A stretch of DNA of 64,000 bases from JBBSEX01 sp038239345 (GTDB lineage: Bacteria > Acidobacteriota > Terriglobia > Bryobacterales > Bryobacteraceae). A program made the translations under genes and the position numbers. The notes beneath the pieces were generated by a model. That model made no database searches. It saw only the letters and a list, made by a program, of their open reading frames with translations, and was not told the origin of the DNA. Shown piece after piece: positions 8,125-17,330 of this stretch. Position 1 is the stretch's first letter. Each line of letters begins with the position of its first letter. The stretch covers positions 31,518 to 95,517 of the forward strand of contig JBBSEX010000020.1 in the NCBI GenBank assembly GCA_038239345.1. The letters run 5' to 3'.

Positions 8125-9522
8125 TTAGCGCGCGCTATCGGGACCAAAGTTCTTCACCAGATAATCCAGAATCCCGCTGCGATTGTCAGGCGTCACCGGA
8201 GCTCCCCACCCCGACATTTTATTCAGCTCCCGATCCCACTGTGCCTTAGTCAAGCGCTGGGCGCGCACGATGTCTTCTTCGTGGCACGTCAGGCAGGTGT
8301 TTCCGTAGTCCTTCGGCACATCCCCAGTGGCAGTCGTCGCCGCCGGTTGATTTGCCTGCGCCGGCGCAACTTCGTTCAATCTTTCCACCATGTCGATGCC
8401 CGCGGAGTGGACCACGTTCCATTGATAGCCCGACGGATTCCACTCTTCCGTGAACGGCTGTTTGTCGCCACCGGTATCCGTGGCGCGAGCCATGACGTTG
8501 TAATAGCCGGCCTGCTCGGGCGTCCACGAATATTCAAACTGGCGAAAGCCATAACGGGTGGATGAACCCACCAGATTCGCCGCCTTCCAATTGCGCCCGC
8601 CATCCACGCTAACATCGACGCCGGTGACCGGGCCGGACTCGCCCGACCAAGCCATGCCAGTCACACTCACCGGCCCGCCGAGGGGCAGTTTCGCTTTGTC
8701 CAACGGCGCGGCGATCACGGATTTTACATGGATGCTGGTTAACGGGCGCGTCAATGACGGATCGACAGGAGCTCCCGGCGCACCCAAGCGCACCGGATAG
8801 CGATAGGCGTTCTTCATCCACCATCCATCGAACTCGCCGCTTAATACGTGAATCCCTTGCACCCACTTCATCCAGGAATCGCCAGCCCAACCCGGTACGA
8901 TCAAACGCAGGGGAAATCCATGAGACGCGGGCAGCGCCTCGCCGTTCATCTCAAAAGCAAGCAGGGTGTCGGGATGCAGCCCTTTCTCCACGTCGATGGT
9001 CCGTTGAAAATCGGCCATCTTGCCCAGCGGTACATCCGCCCCGTCCATCAGTAATTGTTTCGCCGACGCCTTGATGCCGGCCCTCTTCAGGACATCGGCC
9101 AGCCGGACTCCGGTCCATTTCGCGCAGCCGACGGCGCCGTATTGCCATTGGACACCGGGAAGGTGCGGAGTATAAAACGCCCGTCCATTACCGGCGCATT
9201 CCAGCACCGCCACAAGATCCACGCGTGGCAGCTTCTTCAAATCGTCAAGGGTAAGTGCAAGTGGCGAATTCACTTCGCCGTCCACCGTCAACTTCCACGT
9301 AGCCGGATTCACCTTGGGTACGTAGACATGCGTCCGCACATAGAACCGCTCAATGGGAGTGATCGCCATTCGAAAGCCGTCCAGAGGCATCTCCAGATCT
9401 TCCGGACGTATCGATCGCACGATCATGTTCATCTTCGCCCGGTCGGCTGCCGACGATGTAAAGCGCGGCATGAAACTCGCGGCGGCGGCTAACTGTAGTA
9501 ATTGGCGGCGGGAATATTTCAT
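8125..9522 (-). CDS. Sulfite-oxidase-family molybdoenzyme with C-terminal cytochrome c domain
   Basis: 465 residues. The N-terminus MKYSRRQLLQLAAAAS is a twin-arginine-type signal, as expected for a cofactor-loaded periplasmic enzyme. A sulfite-oxidase molybdopterin domain follows, with the Mo-ligand cysteine in VAVLECAGNGR at residue 109 and the usual VPGWAGDSWMKWV segment, then the Mo-co dimerisation domain (about 255-375). The last 60 residues carry a single c-type haem site, CLTCH at 410-414, and a possible Met ligand near 437. In bacterial SorAB enzymes the haem sits on a separate small subunit; here it appears fused. Sulfite is a reasonable substrate guess but is not proven. The start overlaps the kinase stop by four bases. 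Confidence 0.9.
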   Translation of the reverse strand: MKYSRRQLLQLAAAASFMPRFTSSAADRAKMNMIVRSIRPEDLEMPLDGFRMAITPIERFYVRTHVYVPKVNPATWKLTVDGEVNSPLALTLDDLKKLPRVDLVAVLECAGNGRAFYTPHLPGVQWQYGAVGCAKWTGVRLADVLKRAGIKASAKQLLMDGADVPLGKMADFQRTIDVEKGLHPDTLLAFEMNGEALPASHGFPLRLIVPGWAGDSWMKWVQGIHVLSGEFDGWWMKNAYRYPVRLGAPGAPVDPSLTRPLTSIHVKSVIAAPLDKAKLPLGGPVSVTGMAWSGESGPVTGVDVSVDGGRNWKAANLVGSSTRYGFRQFEYSWTPEQAGYYNVMARATDTGGDKQPFTEEWNPSGYQWNVVHSAGIDMVERLNEVAPAQANQPAATTATGDVPKDYGNTCLTCHEEDIVRAQRLTKAQWDRELNKMSGWGAPVTPDNRSGILDYLVKNFGPDSAR

Positions 9523-11294
9523 TGAAATTCAACCTTGCGGCTTACCATTACGCCATCTTTGACTTCCACTTCAAACTCGTCGTGCTGGGCGTCTTTCTCC
9601 ACTTTCAAACGGTACTTGCCGGGAAGCAAATGCAAGACGGCCGGAGTAACCTCGGCGCGCTTTTGGCCGTTGATAAAAATGCTCGCGCCGGAAGGCGTCG
9701 AGACCACGCTCAGCATCCCTTGCAGCGTTTCCAGGTTCAACGAAATTGTATTGTCGCGCGGACTCTCAAAGATTCGCATCGCCTCTTTATAACCATCCAG
9801 GCTGGCGGTAAGCGTATGGCGTCCAGACGTCATGGGAAGGGTGCACGGTGTGGTGCAGGACATCGGCGGGTCGCCTGAAAAAACGACGTGCGCACCGGCG
9901 GGTGTCGAATTCACCGCTAGCGCCGATTCGCGGGAGCTAGGCAGTCGTTCTACCACGGTGCCGCCTCCCACTGGGACCACGGGCGTCGTTCCCTTTTGAA
10001 CGGTACGGCTGCCATTGGTTTTAGTCGTTGGAATCGTCGTGGGAGTTCCCTTGTCGGAATCGACAGGCCCCTTGTCCTGGGCAACCACCGGCGCTTCTTT
10101 CTTTGTACCGCCAAACTTCTGATATCCAAAAATGAGCAGTAACACGACGGCGATTCCGGCAGCGGCTGCCACCAGATTACGAACCAGATGGCTTGGCGGT
10201 TCATCCTCCAAACGCCGCGGTGGACGGGCTGGCAGAGGATCGGCCACGGTACCGGCGATGGTTTCCGACGCCGTGTCGGAGACCTGTTTCGATTCCGGAC
10301 GGCGTTCAGGAATCACCAGCACTTGCGGCGCATCATGAGACTCCGCCGAGACCCTCTTCGGCGACATGGAGAGATCCATCAGCGTAAAGGAACTTTCCGT
10401 CAGCGCCGAAGCCGTCGGCATATTCTGGCTGGTGCCGCGCGGCAGTGGGATCCAGTCTTCCTTGGCCTTGCAAGCCACCATCAGCGCGGTAATGAATTCG
10501 GTGCAGGTTGTGTAACGATCCTCAGGTAACTTGGCCAGCGCTTTCAGTAATACCGGTTCGGTCTGCGAAGAAAGCGTGGGATTCAAACGCTGCGGAGCAA
10601 CCGGATCTTCGCGAACAATTTTGAAAAGTAATGTTGGCAGATACTCGGCGGCGAACGGTTTTTCTCCCGTCAACACTTCGTAGGCGATCACGGCGAGTGC
10701 AAACTGATCGGCTCGTCCATCGATGGCCCCGCCTTGCACCTGTTCCGGCGACATATAACTGGGAGTGCCCATCATCGCGCCAGCTTGCGTCATCTGCTGC
10801 GAGACGATTTTCGCGACTCCAAAGTCGGTGATTTTCGCCGTGCCATCCTCATGCACCATGATGTTGGCGGGCTTGATGTCGCGATGGACGATGCCCTTTT
10901 TATGGGCGTAATCCAGGGCCGCCGCGGTCTGCTGAAATATCCCGAGAATCGTATCCTTGTCCGGCGTCTGCTCCACCAGCAGCAACTTCTCCAGCGGAGG
11001 TCCGTTCACGAACTCCATGAAGATGTATGCGAGATTATTTTCTTCGGCGATGTCGTAGATAGTGACGATGCCGGGGTGCGAGAGAATGCCAGCCGATTGT
11101 GCTTCGCGAAATAAACGCTCACGCAAACGATCGCGTTCGGCGGGATCCGTCAATTCTGTCAGGCGAATCGTCTTGATCGCGATGGTGCGCTTCAACGCCG
11201 GATCCACCGCGCGGTACACGATGCCCATCGCCCCGCGCCCTAGCTCCCCGATTACCTGATACCGGCCGATCTGTTCCACGCTGTGTGCAAACAT
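9519..11294 (-). CDS. Transmembrane Ser/Thr protein kinase with PEGA domains
   Basis: 591 residues from MFAHSVEQIGRYQVIGELG; the ATG at 11294 was preferred because the longer frame reaches toward the GNAT gene and adds no family sequence. A Hanks-type kinase fills residues 10-275, with glycine loop GELGRGAMG, lysine in IAIKTI, catalytic HRDIKPANI, and TDFGVAKI. A proline-rich linker leads to one membrane helix (NLVAAAAGIAVVLLLIFGY). An extracytoplasmic part follows with two PEGA repeats (STPAGAHVVFSGDPP; STPSGASIFINGQKR) and may sense the envelope. Its stop overlaps the start of the molybdoenzyme, so the two are probably co-translated. Confidence 0.93.
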   Translation of the reverse strand: MFAHSVEQIGRYQVIGELGRGAMGIVYRAVDPALKRTIAIKTIRLTELTDPAERDRLRERLFREAQSAGILSHPGIVTIYDIAEENNLAYIFMEFVNGPPLEKLLLVEQTPDKDTILGIFQQTAAALDYAHKKGIVHRDIKPANIMVHEDGTAKITDFGVAKIVSQQMTQAGAMMGTPSYMSPEQVQGGAIDGRADQFALAVIAYEVLTGEKPFAAEYLPTLLFKIVREDPVAPQRLNPTLSSQTEPVLLKALAKLPEDRYTTCTEFITALMVACKAKEDWIPLPRGTSQNMPTASALTESSFTLMDLSMSPKRVSAESHDAPQVLVIPERRPESKQVSDTASETIAGTVADPLPARPPRRLEDEPPSHLVRNLVAAAAGIAVVLLLIFGYQKFGGTKKEAPVVAQDKGPVDSDKGTPTTIPTTKTNGSRTVQKGTTPVVPVGGGTVVERLPSSRESALAVNSTPAGAHVVFSGDPPMSCTTPCTLPMTSGRHTLTASLDGYKEAMRIFESPRDNTISLNLETLQGMLSVVSTPSGASIFINGQKRAEVTPAVLHLLPGKYRLKVEKDAQHDEFEVEVKDGVMVSRKVEFQ

Positions 11295-11325
11295 TTTAGC
11301 GCATTCACTGGAGAACCCGCGAGCC

Positions 11326-11823
11326 TCAACGAGTCTTCGCATACAGCACGACATCGAAGCCCCGGCGCACCTGCCGGCTTTCATAGGTCATTCCCAGCTT
11401 CTCCATCACATGAATCGACGCCGCATTCTCCGGTTGGGCGATCGCCACGATCCGCGGCAGACCAATCCGCCTGAAACCATCGTGCATCGCCACTTGCGCC
11501 GCTTCGCTCGCCAATCCCAGGCCCCAGCAATCCCGCGCCAGCCACCATCCAATTTCGATGTCTGGAGTGTCCCGCAAGGGTTGCAGGCCGCAAAAGCCTA
11601 TCACCCTCTCGTCTGTTTTTCTCTCCAGTTTCCAGCAACAAAACCCGTTGCGAGCGAAGCCCTGCATCTGGTTGTCGATAAATCCCCGGGTTTGTTCATC
11701 GCTCCATGGGGACCCGTCATTGATATAACGCATCACCTCCGGATCAGTCGAGAGCGTGCGGAATGCCAGCCAGTCGCCGGGATACCAGCGGCCCAGGCGC
11801 AGGCGTTCGGTTTCAAGAAGCAT
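11326..11823 (-). CDS. GNAT family N-acetyltransferase, RimJ/RimL-like
   Basis: 165 residues opening MLLETERLRLGRWYPGDW, the standard start of RimJ/RimL-type acetyltransferases. The acetyl-CoA-binding region lies around IGWWLARDCWGLGLASEAA, and the C-terminal PENAASIHVMEKLGM is the family signature. It may acetylate a ribosomal protein or small molecule in the cytoplasm. It lies just upstream of the kinase gene in the same direction and is divergent from ispG, with only 32 bases between their starts. Confidence 0.9.
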   Translation of the reverse strand: MLLETERLRLGRWYPGDWLAFRTLSTDPEVMRYINDGSPWSDEQTRGFIDNQMQGFARNGFCCWKLERKTDERVIGFCGLQPLRDTPDIEIGWWLARDCWGLGLASEAAQVAMHDGFRRIGLPRIVAIAQPENAASIHVMEKLGMTYESRQVRRGFDVVLYAKTR

Positions 11824-11855
11824 CCTTGTTAGAATAAAGAATTCTGGAGGGAATC

Positions 11856-13106
11856 ATGGCAGCTTCTGCGCGACGCCGGTCCGTGGCCGTGGATATTGGT
11901 GGGGTGAAAGTCGGTGGGGCAAACCCCATTGTCGTCCAGTCCATGACCAATACCGATACAGCCGACGTGATGTCCACCGTGAATCAGTCGATGGCCCTCG
12001 CCAATGCCGGCTCGGAGCTGGTTCGCGTCACTGTTAATAACGATGAATCGGCGAAAGCCGTCTCGAAGATCGCCGAAACAATGTATAAGTTCGGCATTCG
12101 CGTTCCTATCATTGGCGATTTTCACTACAACGGCCATCTGCTCTTGAAGAAATATCCCGACTGCGCGAAAGCGTTGGCGAAGTATCGTATCAATCCTGGA
12201 AACGTCGATATCGGCAAGAAGCAGAACGACAATTTCCGAACCATGATTGAGATCGCCATTCAAAACGATCGCCCCGTTCGCATCGGTGTCAACTGGGGAT
12301 CACTCGATCAGGCGTTGCTCACGCGGATGATGGACGAGAATAGTCTCCGCCACGAACCGCTGGACGCAAAGGCCGTGACGATGAACGCGATCGTCGTCAG
12401 TGCTCTGCAATCGGCGCGCAACGCCGAGAGTTTCGGGCTCGCCCATGACAAAATTATCCTCAGCGCAAAGGTTAGCGGCGTTCAGGATTTGATCGCTGTC
12501 TATCGCATGTTGGCCGCGCGATGCGATTATCCGCTGCATCTCGGACTTACCGAAGCTGGCCTTGGCTCCAAAGGCATCGTGTCCAGTACGGCGGCAATCG
12601 GCGTGCTCCTCCAGGAAGGCATCGGGGATACCATCCGCACATCGCTAACACCTTTGCCCAACGGCGATCGAACGGACGAAGTGATTGTTTGCCAACAAAT
12701 TCTGCAGGCCCTGGAACTCCGTAGCTTCACGCCACAGGTAACGGCTTGCCCGGGTTGCGGCCGAACCACCAGCACGTTCTTTCAGGATATGGCCGACCAG
12801 ATCCAAAATTATTTGCGTGAGCAAATGGTGGTCTGGCGGGAGAAATATACTGGCGTCGAAGAGATGAGAGTCGCGGTGATGGGCTGCATCGTAAACGGCC
12901 CCGGCGAATCGAAGCACGCCAATATCGGAATCTCACTTCCGGGTACATTCGAAGATCCGGTGGCGCCGGTGTACATCGACGGCAAACTAGCGCTGACCTT
13001 GCGCGGCGATCACATCGTTGCCGAGTTTATTGAACTTCTCAATAAGTACGTCGATCGAAAGTTTGCACCCCAGATTACAGCCGAACCCGTCGAGACTTTG
13101 GCGTAA
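11856..13106 (+). CDS. ispG: 4-hydroxy-3-methylbut-2-enyl diphosphate synthase
   Basis: 416 residues, the normal size of bacterial IspG (GcpE). It converts the cyclic diphosphate MEcPP to HMBPP in the non-mevalonate isoprenoid pathway using a 4Fe-4S cluster. The TIM-barrel start is seen in VGGANPIVVQSMTNTDTAD. The cluster cysteines lie in ACPGCGRTT (about 298 and 301) and MGCIVNGPGE (about 344), with the Glu of that motif as the fourth ligand. A strong GGAGGG lies upstream of the ATG, and a TAGAAT at 11830-11835 is a plausible -10. Confidence 0.97.
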   Translation: MAASARRRSVAVDIGGVKVGGANPIVVQSMTNTDTADVMSTVNQSMALANAGSELVRVTVNNDESAKAVSKIAETMYKFGIRVPIIGDFHYNGHLLLKKYPDCAKALAKYRINPGNVDIGKKQNDNFRTMIEIAIQNDRPVRIGVNWGSLDQALLTRMMDENSLRHEPLDAKAVTMNAIVVSALQSARNAESFGLAHDKIILSAKVSGVQDLIAVYRMLAARCDYPLHLGLTEAGLGSKGIVSSTAAIGVLLQEGIGDTIRTSLTPLPNGDRTDEVIVCQQILQALELRSFTPQVTACPGCGRTTSTFFQDMADQIQNYLREQMVVWREKYTGVEEMRVAVMGCIVNGPGESKHANIGISLPGTFEDPVAPVYIDGKLALTLRGDHIVAEFIELLNKYVDRKFAPQITAEPVETLA

Positions 13107-13231
13107 CGCGATCGTAATCGCCGGCAGTCACAATAACATCGGCCGACGCCTCGAAGTCATCCCAGGCGTAACTTTCGCGTCGCGGCTCTCCACGGCCGGC
13201 GGCCCAGAGTCCACTTACGAAGGAGCGTACG

Positions 13232-14563
13232 GTGCAAGATGCCATCATCGAAGCGCGGCAAATAGAAAAGTTCTACGGGGAAGGCGACGAGACCAGGATC
13301 CAGGTAATCGCTCCTACAGATCTCTCCATTGCCACCGGCGAAATTCTCGCCGTTCTCGGACCTTCCGGCTCCGGGAAATCGACACTCTTGCGCATGCTTA
13401 CCGGACTCTCCAAGCCATCGGCGGGGCAGGTTTTTTGGCACGGCAAACCGGTGGTTGAAACGGAAGTGAACGTCTCTATCGTCTTCCAAAGTTTTGCCCT
13501 CTTCCCCTGGCTGACGGTCATGGAGAATGTGGAAGCGCCGCTCAAGGCGCGGGGCGTCGCATCGTCGGAACGGCGGAAACGCAGTTTGAAAATCATCGAT
13601 GTCGTAGGCCTCGATGGCTTCGAAGATGCCTATCCCAAGGAACTCTCCGGCGGCATGAAACAGCGCGTCGGATTCGCCCGGGCTTTGGTCGTGGAGCCCG
13701 AAGTCCTGTTCATGGACGAACCATTCTCGGCCTTGGATGTTCTAACCTCGGAATCTCTGCGCCGCGAACTCCTGCAATTATGGGACGATAAAAGTATACC
13801 CACCAGGGCCATCTTTATCGTCACGCACAACATCGAAGAGGCCGTTCTGCTGGCTGACCGGATCATCGTCTTGGGCAAAAATCCGGGACGTATCCGCACC
13901 GATTTCAAGGTAGGCCTGGTGCACCCGCGCGATCGGAAAGCGGCGCCCTTTCTGCGGCTCGTGGATTATATCTACGGCGTTCTAACGCGCCCCGATTCCG
14001 ATCCTGCCGCTCCGGACGGGTCCACTACACCGCAGCCGGAAAAGATAGCTAAGTATCCGATGATTCCGCATTCCCGCCCCGGCGCCATTACCGGATTGAT
14101 CGAGATTCTATTTGAGCGCGGCGGTCGCGACGTGATTTACCGGCTGGCCGATGACCTCGCGTTCGAAGTGGACGACATGCTGCCCATCGTTGAGTCTGCT
14201 TCCCAGCTTGGCCTGCTAATAGTGTCGGGAGGCGACGTCGAATTGACGCCCGATGGCGCGGCCTATGCCCAAGCCGACATCTTGGAGCGGAAGTTGCTTT
14301 TCCGCACAGCCGCTCTGCAAAACATAGCGTTGGTACGGCAGATCGCCAAGTCGCTACAAGCGAAAGCCAACCACGAGCTGCCCGATGATTTTTTCTTTGA
14401 CACGCTGGAAGAACATTTCAGCGAAGAGGAAAGCGAACGTCAGCTGGAAACGGCCATTCAGTGGGGTCGCTACGCCGAACTGTTCGATCATGACGCTAAG
14501 GCCGAGCTGTTTTTCATCCCCGATGAGGTAGACGAATCCGCCGAGACATTGGCTCAGTCATGA
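13232..14563 (+). CDS. NitT/TauT-type ABC transporter ATPase with AAA-associated C-terminal domain
   Basis: 443 residues starting at a GTG preceded by GAAGGAG. Residues 1-240 are an ABC ATPase of the nitrate/sulfonate/taurine class: Walker A GPSGSGKST, signature LSGGMKQRVGFARAL, Walker B VLFMDEPFSALD and the switch His in VTHNIEE. The remaining 200 residues (from about 275) match the AAA-associated C-terminal domain found on some of these ATPases, here rich in acidic residues. It overlaps the permease start by four bases. No substrate-binding protein gene is nearby. Confidence 0.92.
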   Translation: MQDAIIEARQIEKFYGEGDETRIQVIAPTDLSIATGEILAVLGPSGSGKSTLLRMLTGLSKPSAGQVFWHGKPVVETEVNVSIVFQSFALFPWLTVMENVEAPLKARGVASSERRKRSLKIIDVVGLDGFEDAYPKELSGGMKQRVGFARALVVEPEVLFMDEPFSALDVLTSESLRRELLQLWDDKSIPTRAIFIVTHNIEEAVLLADRIIVLGKNPGRIRTDFKVGLVHPRDRKAAPFLRLVDYIYGVLTRPDSDPAAPDGSTTPQPEKIAKYPMIPHSRPGAITGLIEILFERGGRDVIYRLADDLAFEVDDMLPIVESASQLGLLIVSGGDVELTPDGAAYAQADILERKLLFRTAALQNIALVRQIAKSLQAKANHELPDDFFFDTLEEHFSEEESERQLETAIQWGRYAELFDHDAKAELFFIPDEVDESAETLAQS

Positions 14564-16293
14564 CGCCCTTTCCGGTGCTGAGCGGTTCCGTTATCCGGGA
14601 ACGCACCTGGCCGGTACTCCTCGATCTCGGCGTGTTCGCAGCGGTGATCGCCGTGTTTTACGGCATGCTCGCCATCGCCCAGTATTGGTTCAGCGCCGCG
14701 ACGCCGGCCACGGAAATATCGCACTCTCCGCTTGCTTTACCGTGGTACGCTTTTTACTCGCTGGTTCGCATCGGTATCGCTTATCTGCTTAGCCTGGTCT
14801 TCGCCATCGGCTATGGTTACATCGCCGCTAACAATCCCCGATTGCGCGGCGTGATGATTGCATTGCTCGACGTACTGCAATCGATTCCAGTTTTGAGCTT
14901 CCTTCCCGGCGTCATGTTGGCGATGGTCTCTCTCTTTCCAGCGCGCCAGATTGGAATCGAGATGGGCGCCATCATCCTCATCTTTACCGGCCAGGTATGG
15001 AACATGGCATTCAGCTTCTATTCCTCTCTCAATTCCATTCCTCGAGAACTTTCCGAAGCGTCCAAAATTTACGGCTTCGGCGCCTGGCAGCGATTCTTCG
15101 AGCTCGAATTGCCCTATGGAGCCATGGGACTCCTGTGGAACTCAATGGTATCGGTGGCGGGCGGATGGTTCTTCCTCATGGCCTGCGAGATGTTCGTTTT
15201 AGGCAAGCGCGATTTTCGCCTCCCGGGGCTCGGATCCTATCTGCAAACCGCCGCCAGCGCGGGCGATACTGCTTCCATGCTCTGGGGACTGGGCGCCATG
15301 ATCGGCGTAATTATCCTGATCGACCAGCTGATTTGGAGACCGGCCATAGCCTGGGCGGATAAGTTCAAGATGGAACAGGTAGATAGCGGGTCCGCGCCGC
15401 AATCGTTCGTTCTGCAAATGTTACGGCGCTCGGCTTTGCTGGAAGCGCTACGGATTCGTACCGCGCAACCGGTAGCCGAAAAGATGAATCTGTTCTTCGC
15501 CCATCGGGCTCATCAACCGAAGCAGACCGCAGCTCCCAGATCATGGCTTAATGCGGTCTTCATCACCCTGGCCATTCTGTTGATCGCCGTCGGGATCTAC
15601 GGAATCGCCAAAACTCTCGGAATGCTCGGTGCGATCACGAAACAGGAAGTACAAACGACGCTCATCGGCGCGTCGGCCACCTTCCTCCGTGTGAACATCG
15701 CGCTACTATTAGCGGCCGCATGGTGCATCCCGGCTGGAGTCGCCATCGGCTTCAATCCCCGCTTGGCGAAAATCGCTCAACCGCTTACGCAAATCGCGGC
15801 GTCGGTTCCAGCCACCGCTCTTTTTCCCGTGGTGCTCCTCGGCCTCATCAAAATCGGCGGCGGAATGGGCGTCGGATCCATCCTTTTAATGCTGATGGGC
15901 ACGCAATGGTATGTACTCTTCAACGTGATCGCCGGCGCGATGGCCATCCCGACGGAACTCCGTGAAGTGGCCACCCTTTTTCGCTTTCCCAATCTGGACC
16001 GTTGGCGAACCGTGATCCTTCCGGGAATTTTTCCTTATCTTGTTACTGGAATGGTGACGGCTTCCGGCGGCGCCTGGAACGCCAGTATCATCGCCGAGTA
16101 TTTCCATTTCAAGGATCAGATCATGTCAACCACGGGATTGGGGGCACAGATCAGTTCGGCGTCCGATCACGGCCGGTTTGATCTGCTGTTGCTTTCCACA
16201 ATCGTGATGGCGACGCTGGTGGTGTGCATCAACCGCCTGGTCTGGCGTCCGCTCTATCATCTCGCCGAGACGAAGTACAAACTCGAAAGTTAA
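14560..16293 (+). CDS. ABC importer permease with two fused membrane domains
   Basis: 577 residues containing two BPD-type permease domains in one chain. The first (about 60-255) has the EAA-like loop ELSEASKIYGFGAWQRFFEL, and the second (about 370-570) has ELREVATLFRFPNLDRWRTV. The usual transporters of this class form a homodimer or heterodimer from separate chains; a single fused chain would supply both halves for the ATPase encoded just upstream. The substrate is unknown. Its TAA and the stop of the convergent gene are read from the same TTAA. Confidence 0.9.
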   Translation: MTPFPVLSGSVIRERTWPVLLDLGVFAAVIAVFYGMLAIAQYWFSAATPATEISHSPLALPWYAFYSLVRIGIAYLLSLVFAIGYGYIAANNPRLRGVMIALLDVLQSIPVLSFLPGVMLAMVSLFPARQIGIEMGAIILIFTGQVWNMAFSFYSSLNSIPRELSEASKIYGFGAWQRFFELELPYGAMGLLWNSMVSVAGGWFFLMACEMFVLGKRDFRLPGLGSYLQTAASAGDTASMLWGLGAMIGVIILIDQLIWRPAIAWADKFKMEQVDSGSAPQSFVLQMLRRSALLEALRIRTAQPVAEKMNLFFAHRAHQPKQTAAPRSWLNAVFITLAILLIAVGIYGIAKTLGMLGAITKQEVQTTLIGASATFLRVNIALLLAAAWCIPAGVAIGFNPRLAKIAQPLTQIAASVPATALFPVVLLGLIKIGGGMGVGSILLMLMGTQWYVLFNVIAGAMAIPTELREVATLFRFPNLDRWRTVILPGIFPYLVTGMVTASGGAWNASIIAEYFHFKDQIMSTTGLGAQISSASDHGRFDLLLLSTIVMATLVVCINRLVWRPLYHLAETKYKLES

Positions 16294-17330
16294 CGCACTC
16301 CGCGCCGGTCCCAAATATATCCGTAGACGAACAGCGAGATGACATACATCGCCGCGGCCAAACCGAGATAGGCCGGACCTCGATTTTTCTCCGCGAAAGC
16401 GATCGCTATCGAAACAATCGCCTGCACTACCCCTGGAAACAGCCGGCTGCCCGTAAACCGCCAACGATACTGTTCCTGCGGAATCATCACGGATGGATGA
16501 TGGCCAATGGCCACCGCCGACAGTCCAAAAGTGATGCCCGAAGCAAGGTTCATTGGGGCCACCAGAATCGCCAGGACGCCCAGAAAAGCGATATCTTTCG
16601 CTAAGAGAAGTTGCCACCCGCGCAACGGCATCAGACGGTACCGGGTGATGCCCGATCCCAGATCGAAGCCGAAGAAACACTGCGCGAAAGTGCTTAGCAG
16701 CAGCCCGATGAAGATCGCGATAACCGGAAATGCCTCGGGATCGGAATGCGGATTCAGATAGCGATAGGCGTACGCACCCAGCGCCATAATCAACGTGACA
16801 TAAAAATCCATTACACTCAGCAACTGCCGGATATTGTTCTGGATCAACCCCCCAAGTCTGCTTGGAAAACGCGGGATGTAATGCAGCAGATTCGATTGCG
16901 GGACGCGCCACAGTAGTTGTCTCCCAAGTACCATCACAGCCTGAATCGCGATCGCGAATCCAACGAAGCCGGCCGCCAAGCCAAACCTCTTCGTTCGCAG
17001 CAGCAGTAAAACGGCCAGCCACAGTACCGGACTGATAATCAGGCTCGCAATCCGCAGCGCGAATCGTTGTCCATTGGAGAGTGGCCAAAGCGCCAGCCGC
17101 GTGGGCGGAATCTTTGCCAGCGGATCGGACGATAACGGAAATAGCAGCAGGAATCCCAGCAGCAGTAGCAGGGGCTCGGCACTCTTCGGCTCCACGCCGC
17201 TATTGGCCGCGCCCCACATCAACAGCGCGATAAACAGGAAAAAGTTATTTACCTTAACCGCCGCCAGCGTGCCCAGATCGCGCTTCACTGCCTTGCTAAT
17301 CGCGGTCAGGATTGCGAAGAGCGCAGCCAA
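16290..17330 (-). CDS. Membrane protein, probable permease partner of the ABC ATPase
   Basis: 346 residues with about ten hydrophobic helices and no known signature. It starts inside the end of the ABC ATPase gene (25-base overlap) and is read in the same direction, so it is most likely the ABC-2-type permease of an exporter. Segments such as VNNFFLFIALLMWGAANSG and FFGFDLGSGITRYRLMPLRG fit ABC-2 permeases, in which a cytoplasmic loop precedes each helix pair. The substrate is unknown. Confidence 0.8.
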   Translation of the reverse strand: MAALFAILTAISKAVKRDLGTLAAVKVNNFFLFIALLMWGAANSGVEPKSAEPLLLLLGFLLLFPLSSDPLAKIPPTRLALWPLSNGQRFALRIASLIISPVLWLAVLLLLRTKRFGLAAGFVGFAIAIQAVMVLGRQLLWRVPQSNLLHYIPRFPSRLGGLIQNNIRQLLSVMDFYVTLIMALGAYAYRYLNPHSDPEAFPVIAIFIGLLLSTFAQCFFGFDLGSGITRYRLMPLRGWQLLLAKDIAFLGVLAILVAPMNLASGITFGLSAVAIGHHPSVMIPQEQYRWRFTGSRLFPGVVQAIVSIAIAFAEKNRGPAYLGLAAAMYVISLFVYGYIWDRRGVR

